From Dyadobacter sp. CY312 (GTDB lineage Bacteria > Bacteroidota > Bacteroidia > Cytophagales > Spirosomataceae): 64,000 nt of DNA. The DNA lies in NCBI RefSeq assembly GCF_021390535.1, contig NZ_JAJUXG010000008.1, positions 1-64,000 on the forward strand. The letters are read 5' to 3'. How positions within the stretch are numbered: the stretch's first letter is position 1; every line of letters begins with the position of its first letter. The notes beneath the pieces were generated by a model. That model was given only the letters and a program-made list of their open reading frames with translations, searched no databases and was not told where the DNA came from. Made by a program: the position numbers and the translations under genes. This document shows positions 1 to 7,239 of the stretch, piece by piece.

Positions 1-52
1 CCGGAACCGCCGATGATACTTGGATCAAACCTGGTAAAGTAGGTAGCCGCCA
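1..52 (+). rRNA. rrf: 5S ribosomal RNA, 3' end (cut by window start)
   Basis: The bases match the 3' half of a bacterial 5S rRNA: the conserved CCGATGATACTTGG stretch, then GGTAAAGTAGG and the closing TAGCCGCCA of the terminal helix. The 5' half lies before the window, so this is the end of an rrn operon. A terminator follows directly. The exact 3' end is estimated from the family. Confidence 0.75.
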
Positions 53-65
53 CAATACTATAATC

Positions 66-97
66 AAAAGCCTCACAGAAATGTGAGGCTTTTTTGC
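66..97 (+). terminator. Rho-independent terminator after 5S rRNA
   Basis: AAGCCTCACA and TGTGAGGCTT form a 10-bp stem with a short loop and are followed by a run of T. A nearly identical hairpin lies at 284-311, so the rRNA tail and its terminator were duplicated together. Confidence 0.8.
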
Positions 98-102
98 GTT
101 TA

Positions 103-275
103 AGCCGGGCCGCGCAGGCTGCGCGCCCCGTCCCGAACAGAGAAGTTAAGCGGGGCTGCCTAAGCCGGGGGCGCCTAGGTCAATCGTGACTCCGACCAAA
201 CCGCCGATGATACTTGGCCTGCGCGGTCCGACCTGGTAAAGTAGGCGGGACGCGCAGTCTAGCCGCCACAATACT
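103..275 (+). pseudogene. Degenerate 5S rRNA copy split by GC-rich inserts
   Basis: Pieces of 5S rRNA lie in order: CCCGAACAGAGAAGTTAAGC (about 133-151), CCGCCGATGATACTTGG (about 201-217), CCTGGTAAAGTAGG (232-245) and TAGCCGCCACA (260-270). Compared with the intact 3' end at 1-52, the loop ATCAAA is replaced by about 14 GC-rich bases and another 14 bases are inserted after GTAGG. A larger insert sits between GTTAAGC and the CCGCC block. The 5' end is not recognisable. It is unlikely to fold as a working 5S rRNA. Confidence 0.6.
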
Positions 276-283
276 ATTACAAA

Positions 284-311
284 AAGCCTAACAGAAATGT
301 GAGGCTTTTTT
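284..311 (+). terminator. Duplicate rRNA terminator
   Basis: This copy of the hairpin at 66-97 has one stem change (AAGCCTAACA against TGTGAGGCTT). The flank on both sides, ACAATACTAT before and GCGTTTAAGCCG after, is also shared with the first copy. Confidence 0.7.
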
Positions 312-323
312 GCGTTTAAGCCG

Positions 324-365
324 CGCCACGTAGGCCGGGCCGCGCAGGCCGGGTCGCGTAGGCTA
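324..365. repeat. GC-rich 14-bp tandem repeat
   Basis: A unit close to CGYGYAGGCCGGGY occurs about three times in a row. The same word family (CCGGGCCGCGCAGGC) is also at 105-119 and GCGCGCAGGC-like pieces interrupt the 5S copies. The sequence is far richer in GC than the rest of the window and partly palindromic. It encodes nothing visible. Confidence 0.55.
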
Positions 366-397
366 TTGGCCTGGATGGTGCAACGATTCGTCGAGAC

Positions 398-483
398 GCG
401 AAGTCTTCACCTCTTCCCAGGCTACGCCACGATGGCTACACGCCCCGTCCCAGGCTGCGCGCCGCGGGACAGAGAAGTTAACA
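398..483 (+). pseudogene. Third 5S rRNA-like fragment with insert
   Basis: TTCACCTCTTCCCA (406-419) and GACAGAGAAGTTAA (468-481) are the two sides of the conserved 5S segment CACCTCTTCCCATTCCGAACAGAGAAGTTAA. Here about 48 GC-rich bases containing CGCCCCGTCCC and GGCTGCGCGCC separate them. No 3' half follows, so it is a partial remnant. Confidence 0.45.
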
Positions 484-532
484 GTCCTTAAAGGAGTGTG
501 TAGTATTCAATACTAATCAAGGATTAAACAAG

Positions 533-1147
533 TTAAAACAGTGTCAATTGCCTCCCAATAACGTATTGGTGATCAAGCAACGGAATTTGATCAATAATGT
601 CGTATTGTCTTTTATCAACATTAAACCTGCGAATCACGAAGGACTTGCAAAGGAAAGATTTACAGAAGCCCTCGCTAGCCATATCATTGCATTTCGAAAT
701 TTCTGCCTCTGTAAGCTCATGACCAATACTCATATGCGGATCTTTAAATGCTTTGTTCTTCCAATTTTTGAGGTGATTTCGTTTTAGACTCCTTCTGAAA
801 GTTGCATTTATTGTAGCGCAATTGTTAATGATAATTTTAGATGATGCGTCTTCAGGCTTGACGTAGAACGTTTGTAATGGCCTTGGTGGAAAACTTGCAA
901 ATCCAAAGAATTTAAGATCAAATGGTGCTAGTCCACTTAGTATTCTTCTAAATTCTTCCAAAATTAAAGGGTATTCCTCCATACCTGCATAAAAGGTAAA
1001 TAGCGTTATGTGGGCCAAGGAGTTTTAACTTACATAATTTCTATTCAGATCTTTTCGCAAACGATTTTTTAACTCTTGAATCGACGCGACAATATCTGCA
1101 TCAGGGCTTATCGCCAGTGAGAAAAAGAAGGTCTTCCCGTGTTTCAT
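533..1147 (-). pseudogene. 2H phosphoesterase (LigT/2'-5' RNA ligase-like), in-frame stop
   Basis: Reading from ATG at 1147, the frame encodes MKHGKTFFFSLAISPDADIV, continues to KDLNRNYVS, meets TAA at 1025-1027, and goes on in the same frame with NSLAHITLF to the stop near 533. The two 2H-superfamily motifs are both after the stop: HIT (H-x-T) and HMS (H-x-S). The N-terminal strand plus helix before the stop is what the family has ahead of the first motif. The total of about 204 codons matches the usual size. Either one nonsense mutation broke the gene or only a shortened protein from TTG 1018 is made, which would lack the first strand. An AGGA-like ribosome site precedes ATG 1147. Confidence 0.65.
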
Positions 1148-1337
1148 TCCTCATTTCAAATGATTATTTATGTCTTGACATTAAACGAAATTATGTGCAA
1201 TTAAGTCCGACTCAGCATTCACATTAGTCTCTGTACAAAATGTGCCCATCAATGGTTGATTTACTCATAAGCGGGTTCAAGTCGCGATCCTCCCCGACGA
1301 TGTTTTGGAAACCACTGTTTAGCCAAACATTCTGAGA

Positions 1338-1530
1338 TTAACCCAATCCCTCCCAAAAACGGTGCGCAGTGTTCAACAGGTTTCTCTGTTCTTCGATTTC
1401 CATTTTATCGAAACTGCCGTTCAACCTTCCTAATCGTGAGTTCTGTTGAAAAGGCCGCAGTGTAAGTGCATGAAACGCCAGAATAGTGCATCCCAGATTT
1501 CCTGCCACTCTCCTTGCTCGTAATGATACA
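1338..1530 (-). pseudogene. C-terminal remnant of a photolyase-related (PhrB-like) protein
   Basis: On the minus strand one frame gives HYEQGEWQEIWDALFWRFMH. After a frame change the next gives NSRLGRLNGSFDKMEIEEQR and ends HRFWEGLG-stop at 1338. Together they resemble the end of cryptochrome/photolyase-related FAD proteins (ALYW-F, NPRLG, DKM blocks). No upstream part is present, so this is a frameshifted tail fragment. It is unrelated to the intact CPD photolyase at 32305-33621. The rest of 1148-1621 shows nothing I can name. The family assignment is from memory of the motif order. Confidence 0.4.
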
Positions 1531-1621
1531 CACCTATTCAGGAAGGTGCTCTTTTTTGATGAGAGGTTTCCGTTAAAAAGAAGATGTCAAATAGTCTGGC
1601 AGCTGAGTATGTACTTCCTGT

Positions 1622-2950
1622 TCAATCAATCATTTTTCCATTCACTTTCACGTTATCAAAGTTGATTCCTGCAACAACTGTTTTGTCATAAGCCGCATTT
1701 TTAGCGGTAACGTCAAGATTTTCAAATTTGAAATTCGATAGTCTGTCATGTTCGCCAGGGCTTACATCGAAAAAAACTTCACATTTGAGGCTGATGTTTT
1801 TCAAACTGATGTTGTCGGAATATGACAGAGGTACGTCTTTGCGTCCTTTCAGGTCAAAAAACTGTTTCCACGGTTTCACGTATATCAGGCTGTATGCGTA
1901 GCCGTCAATGTTTTCAACGCTTACATACTCATATTTCTGAGGGGTATCCGGGCGCATTTTAAGCCATAGTACGCGCATCGCATTGGTGATGTGACAATTC
2001 CGCATTACAATGTTTTTATTGTGAATTGCCTCGCTTCCCAGGGTAAGAGCTGCATGGCAAAATCCAAACTCGGAATCTTCAATAATTACATTGGAATTTC
2101 CACCGTTGCCTTTTTCCGTATCTGCATAAGGACCTTTTCCGCCTTTCAGGGCAATCGCGTCGTCATTCACGGCAAGGTAGCAGCCTTTGATCAGAACATT
2201 GTTACAAACATCAAGGTCAATGGCATCTGTACTTGGTGCTTTTATAGGCTCGTGTGGAGCTGTGATGTGAACATTCAAAATTTTGATGTTGTTGCACTGA
2301 TAATAATGGCTGGTCCAGAAGCCAGAATTTTGCAGACAGACGTCCTGTACTTGCACATCATTACTTTTCCAAATAAAAACAAGGCGTGGACGGGATACTT
2401 CAAGGTTGGTACAGTTAGGGTTTTCCTTCCTCCGTTGCCAAAAAGCTTTCCAGTAATTCAGTCCGTTTCCATTGATTGTTCCTTTACCTGAAATTGTAAA
2501 GCCATTTACTCCGTACGCATTCACGAGAGCAGGGAAATAGTCAAGCGTTTGTCCTTCCATCCTTGAAGGCATGATCGGATAGTCGGCTATTTTATCTGAG
2601 CCTTTTAACACTGCGCCTTCAGACACATACAAATGAGTTTTAGGTTTAAAAAACAGAGCGCCGCTCAGAAAGGTACCCTTGGGGATCATGATGACACCAC
2701 CACCTTGTTTGCTTGCCAGGTCGATAACCTTTTGAATTGCGGTGGTTTGTACCAGACTACTGTCGGCTTTGACCCCATGCTTTGTAATGAGATACTGTTT
2801 TCCGAGGTTCTTTAAACTGATTTTAGAGCTGTCGGAAAACCATGCGGGTATTGTTGTTCCGTCAGGGAAAGTAGTGGATTTTTTACTTTGGGATACCGAA
2901 ACGAAAGAAATGCATATCAGGAAAGAAAGGAACAAACAAAATTTTACCAT
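1622..2950 (-). CDS. Glycoside hydrolase family 28 (polygalacturonase-like), secreted
   Basis: The protein has 442 residues, an N-terminal signal peptide (about 1-20), and a pectate-lyase-type right-handed beta-helix. GH28 landmarks are visible: STDAIDLD (D242), the acid pair NDDAIALKGG (D263/D264) and LGSE near 304-307. The canonical RIK near the end is changed to a WLKM context, so the exact substrate is open; family members cleave galacturonan or rhamnogalacturonan backbones of pectin. It stands alone, convergent with nothing nearby and divergent from the Kai region. A TATATTTG box lies about 115 bp upstream (3064-3071, minus) without a clear -33 element. No sugar-transport genes are adjacent. 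Confidence 0.85.
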   Translation of the reverse strand: MVKFCLFLSFLICISFVSVSQSKKSTTFPDGTTIPAWFSDSSKISLKNLGKQYLITKHGVKADSSLVQTTAIQKVIDLASKQGGGVIMIPKGTFLSGALFFKPKTHLYVSEGAVLKGSDKIADYPIMPSRMEGQTLDYFPALVNAYGVNGFTISGKGTINGNGLNYWKAFWQRRKENPNCTNLEVSRPRLVFIWKSNDVQVQDVCLQNSGFWTSHYYQCNNIKILNVHITAPHEPIKAPSTDAIDLDVCNNVLIKGCYLAVNDDAIALKGGKGPYADTEKGNGGNSNVIIEDSEFGFCHAALTLGSEAIHNKNIVMRNCHITNAMRVLWLKMRPDTPQKYEYVSVENIDGYAYSLIYVKPWKQFFDLKGRKDVPLSYSDNISLKNISLKCEVFFDVSPGEHDRLSNFKFENLDVTAKNAAYDKTVVAGINFDNVKVNGKMID

Positions 2951-3284
2951 AACAAAAAACTCGTTTTTAGTATCTAATACAATTTAATCAGGAGTTGCTT
3001 TACACCCAACGGACAATACAAACGCCTGCGGAGTGATGCGCTTTGGTAAAGAACGTAGCGGGACAAATATATCTGCTTTGAACCGAATATTTTTTAGCAT
3101 TTCTCATCACGACAGTTTTGATCACAAGTATAGAATCTTCACAGATTTAAGCACTTTTTAGTTAGTTAAAGAGCTGTAAATTAATCAATTGTCAATGATC
3201 TTTTTTTGAATTAGAATAAAATTAGAATCCGTAATATAGAATGTGCTGTAATTAAATCGAAGTATATTGCATTTTTGAAAGTTT

Positions 3285-3384
3285 AGTAATGCAGATAGGA
3301 GGTTTGCTTACCCGGTTAGCATCCGTCTGTGAGTGATAAGTACAAAAGGCGTCGGAATCATCTGATGCCTTTTGTCTTTTTTTT
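3285..3384 (+). ncRNA. Candidate small RNA upstream of kaiC
   Basis: In the 569-bp gap 2951-3519 this is the only structured part. CAGATAGGAGG at 3293 can pair imperfectly with CATCCGTCTG, enclosing a smaller GCTTACCCGGTTAGC hairpin, and a strong terminator closes the segment at 3342-3384. No open reading frame fits. It may be an independent small RNA or a 5' leader of the kaiC transcript that ends early. I recognise no riboswitch class. The rest of the gap is AT-rich and unremarkable. Confidence 0.35.
3342..3384 (+). terminator. Rho-independent terminator before kaiC
   Basis: ACAAAAGGCGTC and GATGCCTTTTGT form a 12-bp stem with one G-T pair, followed by CTTTTTTTT. No plus-strand gene precedes it in the window, which implies a short transcript ending here. 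Confidence 0.75.
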
Positions 3385-3519
3385 GCTATATCCTCCGTAG
3401 TTGATAGTCGTTTTCTGATCTAAAAACGGACATAGTAATTACACTTGGCATGATTATTTCTCTCCTTGATCGTATATACAGTTAAAGATTTTTTTGTTTT
3501 TGAAACCTTCTAGATTAAA

Positions 3520-5253
3520 ATGGACTTACAACCCTCTGAACATAATAAATTTGTTCATAGAACTCTTCCTAAAACCCAAACAGGAATCTCCGGTCTGGAC
3601 GAGATTACCGGCGGTGGGGTTCCAAAAGACCGTCCAACGTTAATTTGCGGAGCAGCCGGTTGCGGGAAAACACTTTTTTCCATGGAATTCATTGTACATG
3701 GGGCAATGAAGTTCAATGAACCGGGTGTCTTTATGGCTTTTGAGGAAAAAGCTGAAGAACTGGCTATTAACGTAGCTTCGCTGGGTTACGATCTTCAGAA
3801 ACTTCAGGAAGACAAAATGGTGCGTCTAGACCATGTTCATATAGAAAAGAGCGAAATAGAGGAAACCGGAGAGTATGACCTTGATGGTTTGTTCATACGG
3901 CTTGGACATGCGATTGATAGCATCGGAGCGAAAAGGGTCGTTTTGGATACGATCGAAAACCTGTTTTCCGGGTTGCATAATGAAGGAATTATCCGTGCAG
4001 AACTTCGCAGGCTTTTTGGTTGGTTAAAAGAGAAGAAAGTTACTACAATTATAACTGGCGAAAAGGGTGACGGGATGCTCACCAGACATGGATTGGAAGA
4101 ATATGTTTCTGACTGTGTTATACTGCTGGATCACCGGGTAACTAATAAGATTTCCACGAGATTGCTTCGTGTTGTGAAATATCGGGGATCTGTTCACGGA
4201 ACAAACGAATACCCTTTTCTGATAGATGAGGATGGCGTTTCAGTACTTCCTGTCACATCTCTTACACTTCATCATGACGTATCTTCGGAAAGAATTCCTA
4301 CCGGAGTGAGTGGTTTGGACAAAATGTTGGGCGGAAAAGGTTTCTTTATTGGAAGTAGTATACTGGTTTCCGGCACTGCCGGCACGGGCAAGACGAGCAT
4401 AGCAGGGGCATTTGTAAATGAAACCTGTAAAAATGGGCAGCGGTGTATCTATTTTGCGTTCGAAGAGTCACCGCAGCAGATCATCCGTAACATGAAATCG
4501 ATCAGTGTGGATTTACAGGAGCACGTGGGTAAGGGATTATTGAAATTTCATGCTGCGCGTCCAACGCTCAATGGGTTGGAAATGCATCTGGTGGTGATCC
4601 ATAAAATGGTAAAGGAATTCAGGCCGGATGTTGTGGTTCTGGATCCGATCACTAATCTTATTACTGTGGGGTCTGTCAGTGAAGTCAAAAGCTTACTAAT
4701 CAGGCTGATCGATTTTTTACAGTCGGAACAAATTACAGTTATGTTCACAGCGCTTACCCTGAATGATAACGTTACGGGGCAAACAGACGAAAGCATATCC
4801 TCGCTCGTGGATGCATGGCTGATGGTGAGAGATATTGAATTTAACGGCGAGCGTAACCGCGGATTGTATGTCATGAAATCGAGAGGAATGAAACATTCCA
4901 ATCAGGTCCGGGAATTTGTAATCGATGATTCCGGGCTCGAACTAGTAGACGTTTATCTAGGTCCGGATGGTGTTCTTACCGGTTCCGCAAGGGAGGCCGA
5001 ACAACTGTTGGAGAAGACCGGTGTGGTTTTGAGAGATCATGCGGTGTCTTTAAAAGACAGGGAGATAGAGCGCAAGAAGATGATTCTGGAATCGAAAATC
5101 AACAGTCTGAAACAGGAGTTTGATTCTTTCCAGGACGACCTCAATAAAACTTACGTTGAGGAGGAATTAAGAAAAAGTGTTCTTGAAAAAAACAGATCCG
5201 AGCTGACACGCAAACGCGATGGAGCTGCCGGTGAAATTGAAGACACTTTATAA
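3520..5253 (+). CDS. kaiC: KaiC-like circadian clock ATPase/kinase
   Basis: This 577-residue protein has two RecA-type KaiC domains. CI: Walker A GAAGCGKT (44-51), catalytic EE at 75-76, Walker B VVLD (140-143). CII: Walker A GTAGTGKT (285-292), EE at 315-316, Walker B VVVLD (371-375). The autophosphorylation segment aligns as TDESISSLVDA (422-432), so the cyanobacterial Ser431-Thr432 pair is Ser427-Ser428 here. About 490-577 form a charged coiled-coil tail not present in cyanobacterial KaiC. It starts the operon with two kaiB genes and a kinase; no kaiA is present. Family knowledge says such KaiC proteins hydrolyse ATP and may autophosphorylate; a timing or stress role here is inference. Confidence 0.92.
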   Translation: MDLQPSEHNKFVHRTLPKTQTGISGLDEITGGGVPKDRPTLICGAAGCGKTLFSMEFIVHGAMKFNEPGVFMAFEEKAEELAINVASLGYDLQKLQEDKMVRLDHVHIEKSEIEETGEYDLDGLFIRLGHAIDSIGAKRVVLDTIENLFSGLHNEGIIRAELRRLFGWLKEKKVTTIITGEKGDGMLTRHGLEEYVSDCVILLDHRVTNKISTRLLRVVKYRGSVHGTNEYPFLIDEDGVSVLPVTSLTLHHDVSSERIPTGVSGLDKMLGGKGFFIGSSILVSGTAGTGKTSIAGAFVNETCKNGQRCIYFAFEESPQQIIRNMKSISVDLQEHVGKGLLKFHAARPTLNGLEMHLVVIHKMVKEFRPDVVVLDPITNLITVGSVSEVKSLLIRLIDFLQSEQITVMFTALTLNDNVTGQTDESISSLVDAWLMVRDIEFNGERNRGLYVMKSRGMKHSNQVREFVIDDSGLELVDVYLGPDGVLTGSAREAEQLLEKTGVVLRDHAVSLKDREIERKKMILESKINSLKQEFDSFQDDLNKTYVEEELRKSVLEKNRSELTRKRDGAAGEIEDTL

Positions 5254-5271
5254 ACAGAAATTGAACAAGAT

Positions 5272-5565
5272 ATGGAAGCAACAGAGGAAATCTGGGAACT
5301 GAGACTATATGTGGCCGGTAAAACGGCGAAGTCTGTAATGGCGCTCACAAATTTAAAAAAGTATTGTGAAGAGCATTTAAAGGATAAATATGTGATTGAA
5401 GTAATTGACCTTTTGCTTCAGCCACAACTTGCTGAGGGTGATCAGATACTTGCAATTCCGACACTGGTTAAGAAGGTACCTGAACCGATAAGGAAGATTA
5501 TCGGTGATTTGTCTAACGAAGAGAAGGTGCTTGTGGGACTCAACATACGTCCTGCCAAAAAATAA
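5272..5565 (+). CDS. kaiB: KaiB-like protein 1
   Basis: The 97 residues fit the KaiB family: [20 protein letters not shown] opens the thioredoxin-like fold, [11 protein letters not shown] and [12 protein letters not shown] follow, and [16 protein letters not shown] closes it. KaiB binds the CI ring of KaiC after switching fold; whether this one does is unknown. It begins 18 bp after the kaiC stop and ends 3 bp before the second kaiB, so the genes are cotranscribed. It is only moderately similar to its neighbour, which argues for divided roles rather than a fresh duplication. Confidence 0.92.
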   Translation: MEATEEIWELRLYVAGKTAKSVMALTNLKKYCEEHLKDKYVIEVIDLLLQPQLAEGDQILAIPTLVKKVPEPIRKIIGDLSNEEKVLVGLNIRPAKK

Positions 5566-5568
5566 CCA

Positions 5569-5889
5569 ATGGAACACAATTTAGATGCGCAACACGAAAA
5601 TCCGCTGGATGGTGAAAACCAGCCCTATGTATTGCGTCTGTATATTACCGGTGCATCAACTAACTCGTTGAAAGCTGTTAATAATTTAAAGGAAATATGT
5701 GATACTTATCTGGATGGGAAATATTCACTGGAAATTATTGATGTTTACCAGCAAAAAGCCCTGGCAAAAAAAGAAAATATAATCGCTCTGCCCTTATTGA
5801 TCAAAAGTTTTCCCTTACCTGAAAAAAGAATAGTTGGAGATCTGTCCGACACAGCCAAAGTTTTAAAAGGATTAGGATATTCAGTTTAA
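5569..5889 (+). CDS. kaiB: KaiB-like protein 2
   Basis: A 106-residue KaiB-family protein: VLRLYITGASTNSLKAVNNL, then IIDVYQQKALAKKENIIALP, then KRIVGDLSDTAKVLKGLGY. It carries about 15 additional N-terminal polar residues compared with the first KaiB. The shared pattern LxLYxxGxxxxSxxAxxNLK and xGDLSxxxKVLxGL shows an old duplication. Its stop is only 4 bp before the ATG of the kinase gene, which supports translational coupling. Confidence 0.92.
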   Translation: MEHNLDAQHENPLDGENQPYVLRLYITGASTNSLKAVNNLKEICDTYLDGKYSLEIIDVYQQKALAKKENIIALPLLIKSFPLPEKRIVGDLSDTAKVLKGLGYSV

Positions 5890-5893
5890 TTTG

Positions 5894-7165
5894 ATGGAAG
5901 CAGGAAAAACATATGAACAGTTAGTCGAGGAAAACCGGAATCTTCTTGCCCAGTTGGAAGAAGCCACGGAGACTATAACGGCTATTCGTACGGGGCAGGT
6001 AGATGCACTGGTGGTCAATGGTGCAGACGGACATCAGCTTTATACACTGAAAACGGCGGACCAGACATACCGGGTTTTTATAGAGAAAATGAATCAGGGA
6101 GCCGTTACGCTCAATCAGGAGGGGATCATTCTGTACTGTAATTCACAGTTTGCTGCCATGGTCAATCTCCCGCTTAATAAGGTGATCGGATTAGCATTCG
6201 TTTCCTTTATTGCTGACGATTTTATAGATAATTATCAACAGACATTCACCAAAGGATGGGAGAAGGATTGTAAGACGGAAGTGAGTATTGTGAGCAGTAA
6301 CAGGCACATTCCTTTTCAATTGTCGGTTACGACATTGTATCTGGATGAAGGAGTGTCGATGAGCGTCATTCTTACGGATCTTACTTTTCATAAGGAAATG
6401 GAGCAATTGTTGACGCTCAACAACAGGAAACTGGCAGAAATGAATGCTGAGCTTCAAAACAGCAATAATGACCTTCAACAATTCGCTTCTGTCGCATCTC
6501 ATGACCTTCAGGAACCGCTGAGAAAAATCCTGATTTTTGCGACCATGCTGCGAGACAAACATGGAAGTGAAATAACCGGTGACGGAGCAATGTTTCTGGA
6601 TAAGATCATATCTTCATCTAACAGGATGAAGACCATGATTTTCGATATCTTAAGTTATTCCCGGCTCGCTACCAATGACGAAGGTTTCGTTGCGTCAAGT
6701 CTTGGTGACATCATTAATGAAGTGATTGAAGATTACGAAATTGTTATAAATGAAAAACGTGCCCAGGTTATCGTGGGCGAAATGCCTTTGATAGAAGTGA
6801 ACAGGGGGCAGATCAGGCAGGTGTTTCAGAACCTGATTAGTAATGCTCTGAAGTTCGCAAAAGCAACTGTCGCACCTGTCATTCATATTTCGAGCAGTGT
6901 AGGTGTGAACGAAGATGAAAAGGAATACTGCACCATTACCTTCACAGATAATGGCATTGGTTTCAATGACCTTTATGGAGATAAGATATTTTCACTATTC
7001 CAACGACTCAATACCAAGGACAAATACGAGGGCTCAGGAATAGGGCTTGCTATTACGAGGAAAATTATAGACAAACATCAAGGTTCCATCAAAGCGAACA
7101 GCAAAGAGGGACACGGCGCTGAGTTCGTGATCACGCTTCCTACGAAGCACCAGAAAACGGTTTAG
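5894..7165 (+). CDS. PAS-domain sensor histidine kinase of the Kai operon
   Basis: About 423 residues from ATG 5894 (a TTG lies just before it at 5891). Order: N-terminal coiled coil (about 5-35), a PAS domain (about 58-165), a second short helix, HisKA with ASHDLQEPLRK (phospho-acceptor His about 203), and an HATPase domain with N-box NLISNALKFAK, TDNGIGF and GSGIGLAI. There is no membrane segment, so it is cytosolic, and no receiver domain or adjacent response regulator. Being the last gene of kaiC-kaiB-kaiB, it is the probable output or input kinase, comparable in role to SasA of cyanobacteria but without the KaiB-like sensor domain. The role is inference. Confidence 0.85.
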   Translation: MEAGKTYEQLVEENRNLLAQLEEATETITAIRTGQVDALVVNGADGHQLYTLKTADQTYRVFIEKMNQGAVTLNQEGIILYCNSQFAAMVNLPLNKVIGLAFVSFIADDFIDNYQQTFTKGWEKDCKTEVSIVSSNRHIPFQLSVTTLYLDEGVSMSVILTDLTFHKEMEQLLTLNNRKLAEMNAELQNSNNDLQQFASVASHDLQEPLRKILIFATMLRDKHGSEITGDGAMFLDKIISSSNRMKTMIFDILSYSRLATNDEGFVASSLGDIINEVIEDYEIVINEKRAQVIVGEMPLIEVNRGQIRQVFQNLISNALKFAKATVAPVIHISSSVGVNEDEKEYCTITFTDNGIGFNDLYGDKIFSLFQRLNTKDKYEGSGIGLAITRKIIDKHQGSIKANSKEGHGAEFVITLPTKHQKTV

Positions 7166-7220
7166 CCCGGATTACGCATTGTCCCATGATCCAAGTTCCT
7201 ATTGCGTAATCCGGGTTAAA
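7161..7220. terminator. Inverted repeat between convergent genes
   Basis: TTTAGCCCGGATTACGCA (7161-7178) and TGCGTAATCCGGGTTAAA (7203-7220) pair over 18 bp with one G-T pair, loop 24 nt. It includes the stop codon of the kinase gene and faces the end of the dehydrogenase gene, so it may stop transcription from both sides. Confidence 0.6.
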
Positions 7221-7239
7221 CGCATTTTGCGCTAACCAT

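Noticed and set aside
1265..1295. tRNA-like T-arm (GGTTCAAGTC)
   Set aside because: No matching acceptor stem or anticodon arm around it.
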